A DNA stretch of 64,000 bases, taken from the NCBI GenBank assembly GCA_000934455.1, contig KN885187.1:103070-167069 (forward strand), written 5' to 3'. Positions 12,588 to 24,500 of the stretch are shown one piece after another. Below the pieces are notes generated by a model, which was not told the DNA's origin, made no database searches, and worked only from the letters and a program-made list of their open reading frames with translations. The first letter of the stretch is position 1; each line of letters starts with the position of its first letter. The stretch comes from Apostichopus parvimensis (taxonomy: Eukaryota > Echinodermata > Holothuroidea > Aspidochirotida > Stichopodidae). Both the position numbers and the translations under genes were made by a program.

Positions 12588-15500
12588 GTAATGCTTTAGA
12601 TACTATACATAGTACTTAATGCTGTTGAGACAATGTGTTACACTACATCAGGGAATAGTTTATCCTGTATCCGCATCGCATCACATACAAGTGCGAAGAT
12701 GTACATAGCAGTCTTTGTACACAGAAATACATAGTATTTTATAAGAGACAAACCTCTGAGGCTTTGAAAGTGCTACACAAAATTTGAAGACTATGTTATT
12801 TCCTGTTACATTATTAAAACGGATTTTAATTTAAAACTTATAGAATTACCAGGCTTTCCATTTCATTTGGATAGTTAACAAATATGGAGACAAACAATTT
12901 TCTCTCTACACTACTGTTCCTCTATAAGGTGTGGGGTAGATATATACAGACCCGTCAACTCTCCAGGTTTTACCGGGAGACTCCTGGTTTTTACCCTAAT
13001 CTCCCGGTTTCATATTCTATTCTCCCGGTTTTTTTAATGTTTCATCACTTGCGACATTTCTGAAAATAGCCAACAATTAGTCCTATGCTTAGTAATTTCC
13101 CACATTAACGCTGAACAGGAAAGGCTATTCAGTGTAGTTCGCGAGAACAAGACAGACAGTCAAAGTACCCATAGTCCACTGTTCCCTGTTTCAAATGTAA
13201 GCCTACTAAAGAAACCCTGTACAAAGCGAAGCCAGCTGCTGTAAACTACAACAAGAAACACTGATTGGATGATTCTCTCATTGTATTGCATAAGTAGACT
13301 ATACTTATTTAGGAGTATTTATATCATTTCAGTTGAAAATTACCAACCTCCCTATTTTTCCCTTGTTCTCCCTTTTTTTTGGCCATGAAAAATGTTATTC
13401 TCCCTATTTTGGGGTCAAACAGGTTGACAGGTCTGTATATACTTAAGTAAAAAATTAAGGTAGATATTCAGTTATCATAGGAGAGGACCAATACAGTAGC
13501 TTAGACCTTCCGTTGTTCAGCTATTTTGAACCTTACAAATATGACACACATGTAATCACTACTCTTCAATTGTATTTTCATAGAAGAAGTGTTCACCAAT
13601 AGCTGTGAAAATCAGCGTGCATATCAACAAACAAGTGCTTGACTATTATTCTCTTTGAATGTTGCATTTATAAGCAACAGTTCAATGGACCAATGCATAA
13701 TAAGGATTTGTGTTGTAATTAAGTATGGAACAATGCATAATAAGGATATGTGTTACAAGTAGTTTGGTATGGATCAATGCATACTAATATGTGTGTTTCA
13801 GTGTTGTAGTGAAGTATGGACCAATGCAAAAAAGATATGTGTTGTATTTAAGTATGGACCAATGCATAATAAAGATTTGTGTTATAGTTAAGTATGGACC
13901 AATGGCAAGTATGGACCAATGCATCATAAGGATATGTGTTGTAGTTAGGTATAAACCAATGCATAATAATATGTGTGTTGTAGTGTAGTATGGACCAATG
14001 CATTAAAAAGATATGTGTTTTAGTTAAGTATGGACCAATGCAGTATAAGGATTTGTGTTTTAGTTAAGTATGGACCAATGCATAATAAGGATTTGTGTTG
14101 TAGTTGAGTATGGACAAATGCATAATAAGGATATGTGTTGTAGTTAGGTATGGACCAATGCATACTAATATGTGTGTTTCAGTGTTGTAGTGAAGTATGG
14201 ACCAATGCATTATAAAGATATGTGTTTTAGTTAAGTATGGACCAATGCAGAATAAGGATTTGTGTTGTAGTTAAGTATGGACAAATGCATAATAAGGATA
14301 TGTGTTATAGTTAGGTATGGACCAATACATACTAATATGTGTGTTTCAGTGTTGTAGTTAAGTATGGACCAATGCATAATGTTCTACATCTATACTTGTC
14401 CACCTTATGATGTTTGCTGATAAACCATTTGTATTTGTGTTCCTTTAGAGCCTGGAACAGGCCAAATATTCGCTTCAAATGCATCTGGAATCAAAAGACC
14501 ACATGGAGAAACACTACGAGGCAGAGTTGAGCAATGCATCAGACCGTACAAAACGGGAGGTCGATGCGATTACCGAACGACTCCAAATGACTCATGCAAA
14601 CGAATTACAGAAACTAAAGTCATCGAACGACTCACTAAAGGCAGACTTGGATCTTGTTAAACTGAAGGAAACTCAGCTACAAGAAAAGGTGAGTTTTTAG
14701 TTTTAACGGTACGAAATTTAATCGTTTTTCCAGGGTCGTCGTCCCAACTAAGTTAACTTTTCTGTTTGCTCAATTGAATTGACTTCAAATATGCTAATAA
14801 GTACAGAAATGGTAAATTTTGCTCAAATTTGCAATTTTATCTCTACTTCACCTTGCAATCATTTTCTCTCACTGAGACAAATAGTTATATAGAATAATAC
14901 TCTTAAAAATGGGTGGGCATAATTCGAAGGGACAGAATCCACAGTAAAAGACTTTAAGAATAGTAAAAGTCTTATTAAATGGGAATATGGAAAGATATGT
15001 AGAAGCAATCGGTACCTTTAGTGGATAGGCCGGTGAAGAGCAGTTACACCTCAGCTTATTTTTAAACCTGTGAGTGATTTACGCTTCAAACAAAGTTCTT
15101 TTTGTATATTTCTTTTATTATGATTATTAGATTCAGTGTTTGGAAGAGAGGCTTGAACAGGCAGAAATTGGACAGAATAGGACATTGATGAATATGACTA
15201 CTAATATGGAGGACCAAGTAGCCACTCTTGTGGAACAGACAACTCAACTAGAGGTAGACAAGGTGAGCATTTTTTAAGGACTCTCTGATTAAAGATCTGC
15301 AGCAATTAACCGAACACAGTCACAAGGGAAATACCCTAGCCAGGTGCAATTCAGTGTCAGGCTGTTGTAGTCACACTACAAATCTGGTTTACACAACACT
15401 TTTGCCAGTTGTGAAAATATTTGGAAACAGGAGGTAAAACAAAACATTGAATTTGAGGTCACAAACAGAAAGTCTTATACATAATTTGTTGTAAATATGA

Positions 15501-18500
15501 ATATTAATCAGTGCATATTGATTAGAAGAAGGAAACCACCAAGATTTTGATATCTTGATGTCTCTATTATTGACAAACTACTTGAAGCTACAAACAAAGG
15601 ATATATAAGTCCTGTGATAGAGTTGATGTCCACCTATATGTCCACCTATATGCCTTTATTATATTTAATTCTTTGTTTGATTCCTGTAACAGTTGTTACT
15701 AATGGATAAGTTAACAGACAGCGAGGAAATCTGTAAGCAGCAGGAGATGACCATTTCCAGTTCAAACAAAAGGCTAGAAGAGTTACAAGAGATAGCTGAT
15801 GACCGCCATCAACAGTGTGTATCATACCAGCGTGCCATAGAGGTTTGTACACAACGAGGGAGTGTGTCGTGGAATACAAAGTTGTGGAATATATTTGCAT
15901 GAACATTGCAAGTTTCAAGGTTATGAAAGGTTGTTTTCTCAAGTTTCAGCATATTATTTGAATATTGAACATCCAAATTAAGAACTTAGAAAATATAAGA
16001 AATTTAGAAAAATTAAGAAAATTAGAAAAATTAAAAAAATTAGAAAAATTCAGAATTCAGAAAAAGATATTATATACATATCTTCATATAAAAAGTCAGT
16101 CTAGCTAGTGCCTTCATTTTTACTGAATACCTCATAATTTGATAGTAGTCCTTCACATGACCTGGTATTTGTTCAGATCGTTCTAACAGCAATGTTGGTT
16201 GTCTAACAGCATTACGAAACTGAGAAGAAGAATTGTTAGCAAATTGCTTATCTACTGCAAAAAAGCCTGTGTGTGTCGATATGTAAAAGTTAGAGGGCGT
16301 GATGTTTTAATCCCAGCAGGATCTTCTTCAGAGGCGACCTTTTAGCATCAGAAGGTTATCCTGCTAGGATCGAAACGTCAGGCCTTAACTTTAACAGTAC
16401 TATTAAAGAGACTGCGTATAATTAACATGAGTGTTTGTACTGTACATAATCTGTTCTTCTTAAAACCTTAGTGAAGTCTTTGTTCAAGAAGAACTTGTGA
16501 GTTGAAAGTCAATATCATAAATCTTACACTACTGTAATCTGTACTAATAAATGTTTGCAATCCTTAATATTCAACAGGAGTGCAGGGAGAGACTCGAGGA
16601 GAAACAGGCAGAGTTGGAGCTCTTCAGATTAGAATCTCAGGATCCAAACAGGAAAGGAAATTCCCTGTTTGCTGAAGTAAGTCAGCAGTTTTATGTATTA
16701 TTTTAGTTTTATGAGTTTCTGCTGATCTTTGAGCTATTTCCGCACTCTTTAAAGCTATAACCATCTGGCTTTGTGCTGCAAAGTAAGTGGTTGCCCATAC
16801 ATTTAGGAATTTTACGAAAGTCCTTTAATAACTGTAAGCCAAGTTTGTCTAACACTGTGAAGCATTCCAATACAAATGACATTATTATGTGGGAGTATTG
16901 TGTCTAGTAGTTAAGGCAGTGGACTTGTGATCTAAGGTTTGCAGGTTTGAGTCCTGGCCAGATCATTATGTTGTGTCCTAGGGCAAGGCACTTTATCTCA
17001 ATTGCCTTCCTTCACCCAGGTGTATAAATAGGGACCTGTGAGATAAACTGTCAGTTGGGCGCTGTTTAGCAGCTACCATGTGGAGGGATTGTCTCTATGT
17101 TTCACAGGTTTCGGTGGATATGTCTGCGCTTTATAAATCCTCAATATTATTATTAATCAAACTTGCAGTTCATAAATGAAGCCCGCATGACAGTGATCAT
17201 TATCTCTTGTTTTAAAAAGTAATTGAAAATTTCAAAAAGGCTCTCTTTATATATCCCCACTTAAGAATGCATTCAAGAAAGAAATAATACAATTTGTTAT
17301 TCATTGTTGTGTTCAGGTTGAAGTCAAAAGGCATGAAATTGAGAAGAAGTATATTTCCTTGTCGGTGCAGTACGAGTCTGCCAAGAAACGAGCCAACTTC
17401 CACAAGCACAGGATTCAGGAGCTCAAGGTTAGCATTTTAATTTTCGCTCATTTGCATAATTCATTGTCTAAAAGTTTATATTTATGCACTCCATTTTGAA
17501 GTATTTGTTAATGAACCAAGTCATTAATTAATGACAATAGGCTTTAATTATTGTAGCATTAATGAAGGTCAATATTTGGATTATGTTGTGAGGCAGCAAG
17601 AAATGAATACATGCCTCCTAAAGTATGTTACTGTCAACTGGGAGTCAGGGTGGCCATACATCTGGTACTTGCAAGTATAGTGTGAACAGTCTCTGCACTG
17701 TCCTCCATCCCTCCACCATGACCTCTCGCAGGAGGCCTGGTATGTCCCACATTTCTGATAAGATTTCTTTTCAAAGCAAAGCTAAGAAAATTGGTGTAAG
17801 ATACAACTACTTCAGGTTCTTAAAACACTACTTGTGAGCTTACTTTAGTGGTCTTAGTGTAAAAATGGAAGTATATATATATTAGAATTTATGCATTTAC
17901 CACTGGGCGAGCAGCCAGCTAATGTAACTTTAAGACCTACTGATATCTTGTAATATGTAACCTACAGAGTTTTCCACAAGCTCTTACTAATGGTTCATGA
18001 CTATAAGCCTGTGTAATCTTGTAACTCCTCCAGTCCTTCATGAGTCGTCCTGTCTGATATCAGGTCAGTGGCCCACCCTTTCTGTGCAACACAACAATAG
18101 CTGATAGGTTTGGCAACAATTGTACAGCAAACATAGAATTCTCTCAGCTCCCTGCTTTACTTGTGACAGTTCTCATTTGCTTAAAAGCACTACAGACGAC
18201 AATGAAATTAAACGCGGTACAATTTTTACAATAATTTTAGTTTTATTTTAAATTTGATTAATTTTCAGCTGTAATTTTAATATAATTACTACATTCAGAT
18301 TTTTTTTTTTTGTCGTAGTTACAAGTCGTCAACCTCCTTCAAACGGATGATGGACGAGTGTCGGTGAATCAGGTGAAGGAAGTCCAGCAGGCGCTGGTGA
18401 GAACTAGACAACAAAATCAAACGCTACTCCAGAAATTAAATGAATCTGAAGGCACCAAATCTGCCAAGGTAACACCAAACTGACCAAAACTGAAATGATA

Positions 18501-21500
18501 AATCCCTCCAGCATTCAATAGAAAATAAAAATATAAAATATATATAAACAAAATGTGCCTTGTTTTGGTAAAGTTTAGGTACCATGTCCTCATATTCCTC
18601 TCCTTGTATCTATACCACCTGCAGCTTTCCTTCATTTTCTTATGGCCATATTTTGCTGAATATTATATTGCAGAATATTGATGTTACTATGAGCCTCTCA
18701 TCTGCATTACTTTTCCCTGTTTTTTTTTGGCTTTTATAGTTGAAGGTTTACAGTTTTGTTTTGAGGCTAAGGCCCCCTCACACGACTTTACAACACTTAT
18801 TCCCTGGTCATTGGTACCTTGTCACACCCACACACCAAGTATGCACAAACCAAACAATCCCTTCTGGGTACTACAGTGCACTACATTTATGTGTCCCCTG
18901 GGGGACTTCCCATAGGGTGCAGCCACAACTGGTGCACACAACTATAGTTAAAAACTTACCTCCCATGTCCCCATTTGTACACCTGGGTTAAGAGAGGCAA
19001 TGGAGATAAAGTGCCTTGCCCAAGGACACAACGTAATGATCTGGCCAGGACTCGAACCTACTGTGCAAACCAAAGATCACAAGTCTACTGCCTTTACCAC
19101 TTGACCACAACATTTTTAAAATTTTGTTTATTGTTCTTTTTTTATCATAATTTTCACTAACAACTCTATTTACTATACAATTCCCCATCCTTTAGAAAAA
19201 GATTCTGTCATATTTTCCAATAACATGAGGAATATTGATATATTTTGTTGTATTTACATTTCAGATGCCACAGCCTCATCAGACAGACAAGCCAGTCGAG
19301 GAAAACAACACATCAGAAGGAGGACTGGCATTTCTCCTGGAGCAAGCAAAGTAAAGAAAATTTGTTTGAATTTACAATTCTCATATTAACAAAAAAAAGA
19401 AGGTTTTTCTACCAATAAAGTCTTAACATGTTCTTCATTGCTCCCTAGTAAGAGTGGAGCATATGCAAGCTTACCAACAGTAAAAATTGTCCACTACATA
19501 TATAGGATATTACAGATTAAGCTGCTCTTCTGTATGTCTTACTAATTCTGTTCAGAGATTCAGTCAGCCGACAAGAAAAAAGTTGAGCAGTTTGCATTGT
19601 CATAATTCTTTAGCATAGTGTCACTAATGTCATCATCATGTCACATTTTTTTTTAAATCGCATCACTTCATTGCATTAGTTTTAAGTTTGATGTCGAAAG
19701 ACTCCACTGACAAATTGTGCATTTTGATTGGTTGGAGGTGAGGATACGTAGGGCAGTGTAGCCTACAGTCGGTCTTCATCCTTCCATTTTGACCATTATA
19801 AACCTTTCAGTTTACATCTTAAGGCTTATACGTATAGCTTGTCATATAATCTTAATCTTGATACTCCTGTATATATATATGTTCATATTGATATTGGTGA
19901 CATATAATTTACCTGAAATGTTGTAAGACTTGTTGATATAATTTCACCTTGGCAGTTGAATACTCCGCTTTTTTCTCTGCTACTTTAAATCGTTCAACTT
20001 ATCTCTATTTGGTAATTCAGAAAGTACAGTATGGTTTTCTGAGCACAGCAGTTACTTTGATGTTAAGTGCAATGCGTTTCTTAGATGGGTGATTAATATC
20101 TCACTAATGATCTGATTATCCTGTACGTAACGATAACATACATGGAGCTCTGGTCAGAGATATACCCATAAACCTTAGGGTGGGGATGAGGAGATTGTGG
20201 TTCGTTTGAAATGCAAATTATTTACTAATTTCTCTTTGTTTTCTCGCTTGAATGCAGGAAAGGAAGTGACAAACTCAGGAAAGAGTTAAAAACCGAACGA
20301 ATGATGCGCATGACATCGGAGACGAAAGAGAGTGAATATCAAGTCAGGCTAAACGACCTCAAGAAGGAATTGGACAAGAGTAAAGTTGTCAACCTCAAAA
20401 TGGAGCTTAAAATCAGTGACCTCCGAGAAAAGGTTAAGATGAAAGGGAATGAAGGTCAGTGGTTCATTGTTTTTTTTTNNNNNNNNNNNNNNNNNNNNNN
20501 NNNNNNNNNNNNNNNNNNNNNNNNNNNNCTGCAGCTTTCCTTCATTTTCTTATGGCCATATTTTGCTGAATATTATATTGCAGAATATTGATGTTACTAT
20601 GAGCCTCTCATCTGCATTACTTTTCCCTGTTTTTTTTTGGCTTTTATAGTTGAAGGTTTACAGTTTTGTTTTGAGGCTAAGGCCCCCTCACACGACTTTA
20701 CAACACTTATTCCCTGGTCATTGGTACCTTGTCACACCCACACACCAAGTATGCACAAACCAAACAATCCCTTCTGGGTACTACAGTGCACTACATTTAC
20801 GTGTCCCCTGGGGGACTTCCCATAGGGTGCAGCCACAACTGGTGCACACAACTATAGTTAAAAACTTACCTCCCATGTCCCCATTTGTACACCTGGGTTA
20901 AGAGAGGCAATGGAGATAAAGTGCCTTGCCCAAGGACACAACGTAATGATCTGGCCAGGACTCGAACCTACTGTGCAAACCAAAGATCACAAGTCTACTG
21001 CCTTTACCACTTGACCACAACATTTTTAAAATTTTGTTTACTGTTCTTTTTTTATCATAATTTTCACTAACATCTCTATTTACTATACAATTCCCCATCC
21101 TTTAGAAAAAGATTCTGTCATATTTTCCAATAACATGAGGAATATTGATATATTTTGTTGTATTTACATTTCAGATGCCACAGCCTCATCAGACAGACAA
21201 GCCAGTCGAGGAAAACAACACATCAGAAGGAGGACTGGCATTTCTCCTGGAGCAAGCAAAGTAAAGAAAATTTGTTTGAATTTACAATTCTCATATTAAC
21301 AAAAAAAAGAAGGTTTTTCTACCAATAAAGTCTTAACATGTTCTTCATTGCTCCCTAGTAAGAGTGGAGCATATGCAAGCTTACCAACAGTAAAAATTGT
21401 CCACTACATATATAGGATATTACAGATTAAGCTGCTCTTCTGTATGTCTTACTAATTCTGTTCAGAGATTCAGTCAGCCGACAAGAAAAAAGTTGAGCAG

Positions 21501-24500
21501 TTTGCATTGTCATAATTCTTTAGCATAGTGTCACTAATGTCATCATCATGTCACATTTTTTTTTAAATCGCATCACTTCATTGCATTAGTTTTAAGTTTG
21601 ATGTCGAAAGACTCCACTGACAAATTGTGCATTTTGATTGGTTGGAGGTGAGGATACGTAGGGCAGTGTAGCCTACAGTCGGTCTTCATCCTTCCATTTT
21701 GACCATTATAAACCTTTCAGTTTACATCTTAAGGCTTATACGTATAGCTTGTCATATAATCTTAATCTTGATACTCCTGTATATATATATGTTCATATTG
21801 ATATTGGTGACATATAATTTACCTGAAATGTTGTAAGACTTGTTGATATAATTTCACCTTGGCAGTTGAATACTCCGCTTTTTTCTCTGCTACTTTAAAT
21901 CGTTCAACTTATCTCTATTTGGTAATTCAGAAAGTACAGTATGGTTTTCTGAGCACAGCAGTTACTTTGATGTTAAGTGCAATGCGTTTCTTAGATGGGT
22001 GATTAATATCTCACTAATGATCTGATTATCCTGTACGTAACGATAACATACATGGAGCTCTGGTCAGAGATATACCCATAAACCTTAGGGTGGGGATGAG
22101 GAGATTGTGGTTCGTTTGAAATGCAAATTATTTACTAATTTCTCTTTGTTTTCTCGCTTGAATGCAGGAAAGGAAGTGACAAACTCAGGAAAGAGTTAAA
22201 AACCGAACGAATGATGCGCATGACATCGGAGACGAAAGAGAGTGAATATCAAGTCAGGCTAAACGACCTCAAGAAGGAATTGGACAAGAGTAAAGTTGTC
22301 AACCTCAAAATGGAGCTTAAAATCAGTGACCTCCGAGAAAAGGTTAAGATGAAAGGGAATGAAGGTCAGTGGTTCATTGTTTTTTTTTAAATTACACGAT
22401 TACAGCATGTTGGTTTATTTCCACTGGAAAGATTAAGCAATGTTTCCCAGTTTCATTTATTTATTCAGCCAACGTATAAAAATAATACACATCGAAAATC
22501 ATAACGTTCCTCCTGCTCCGTAATAAATATTAGTAAGAAATGTATGGATATATTGCTGTAGCTATCAGGGGCTGCAGAAGAGGATTTGATGGGGGATGGG
22601 CACAAACTTTGAAGGGCAGTGGGTCATCTGACTTTAAGGGGTAAACCCTACTTGAGAGTGTAAAGCAAACTTTGCTCATTTTCAAATATTTTGACTTGTC
22701 ATCTTCTGGTCGCTAACATGCAATGAAACAATAAAAATACCAAGGGCCGGTGGCAACTCATTCATAGACAAGGTAGTATGGTATTACTGGTCTTTCTTCT
22801 GAAGCAATAAAGATGACATCTCTTAAAATAATAAAATATGTTTTGTGATTTTTTTTTATTGGATGGTCAACTTTTCAGTGGGTACTGTTTCCATGGTTTG
22901 GGGGAGGGGTTGGGGGGGGGGGTTGGGTGGGAGGTTGAGATGAGAGAGTTTTGATTTTAAAAGTGGCACACCTTATCATTAGGCAGTACAATTGAATACT
23001 TTCACATTAAAATACTACCAGGCTACCTACACCATGCTTGTCACAGATCAAGGATGGTGAGGAGAGAGGGTGGGGAGGACAAAGTATTATTAAATAATGT
23101 CAAGCTTGTATAAATTGATATCTACTTGATAATACTAATCTTAGTTGTAAATATGAAGATATTGCAGTAGCACAATCACTCAATTTGGGGTAGTTTGACA
23201 TTAATAATATGTTTGTATTTCTTTAATATGCATAAAGTGAAAAGCAGAGAAGAAAAAAAATAGTCTATAGATTAGTTTTCAAAGTTTATTTCTGTACATG
23301 CAAAAGTAATCGTAAATCTATAGGATATGATCAAAGATTTCAGACACTTGCTTGCTTTCATAACAAAAAGTTTATTGTCATAATTACTCTTTTCCATATT
23401 ATCTTTCGTTCACATGATATATCGTTCACAATATCTAGTTGATCATACATGATTCTATCTGCTGAAATGTAATTGTTGGTCTGTGCTTTAGGACATAATA
23501 CATAAATACACTATCAAACAATGTAAATGAACATTCAAAGCCTCAACTGTATTGAAATGTAACCAAACATGAATTATTATCCTCATTCTCTTTGTGGTTA
23601 TATGGAATCCATAGTAATAAATCAAAATAATAAACAACTTCACATAAAATCAGCAATTTTACTTTGATGAAAATTAAAGGCATTTGGACCAATGTACTCA
23701 TTTGGACCAATATACATAACTCCTATACTGTAAATTGCAGGCTGTCGATGGTTGGAATCAGGGAGTTGTTTCATAACAACTCCCTGGTTGGAACATTCAA
23801 CATTCACTGTGCTGTGACACATTATCTTTACCCACATAAACTTTACCCACATTGGTGTCTTCTTTTCAAAACATTTATCTGGTTAACATATCAAAAGTGA
23901 ACAAATAAAACCATTATAAAAATATTGAAATGTTCTTGCTATTTTGAAATTTCATATGTTTAGTAATAACAAGCCCCCAGCATGCTTAACAAATTTTAAC
24001 AGTAGACCAAACTCCCACTCATCAATCCCACCTGCGATATCTATATATAGTACATAGGTCGACTCAATGAATGGGAATAATGGAAACTGAAGGTATTTAA
24101 GAACCTTGTTAAGCATTTGACATGCTAAACTGTATGGACAAGACCTATAAACTCTCTGATCTTGGCCTGGAGTTTAATTAGCAGAACAGTATAGGAAACC
24201 CAACATGCTACAAACACAGAGAAATGCAATGGACAATTTTGTACAGAGAAATCTTTCATCACAAGTAAACTGCACAAACCTCACAAATTGCTATGAAAAA
24301 TCTAAACGCTATCATTCCCAGTTGAAGTCTATGAATGGTTCGAAACTCATTCATTTCTTCCGATAAAAATTCTACCCCCATGCCCCAAATATCAATTGTC
24401 GAGCGTAGCCGAGTCAGCACTCTAGAGATTACTCTGCAGGTTTCTTGATAAAAATATTGCCATGTTCACCTCCTCTGGGTCTTTAAGCATTCCACTCAAA

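Noticed and set aside
13791-13988. Plus-strand open frame in the 40-bp minisatellite
   Set aside because: The repetitive peptide follows from the tandem repeat; no start context, homology or splice support.
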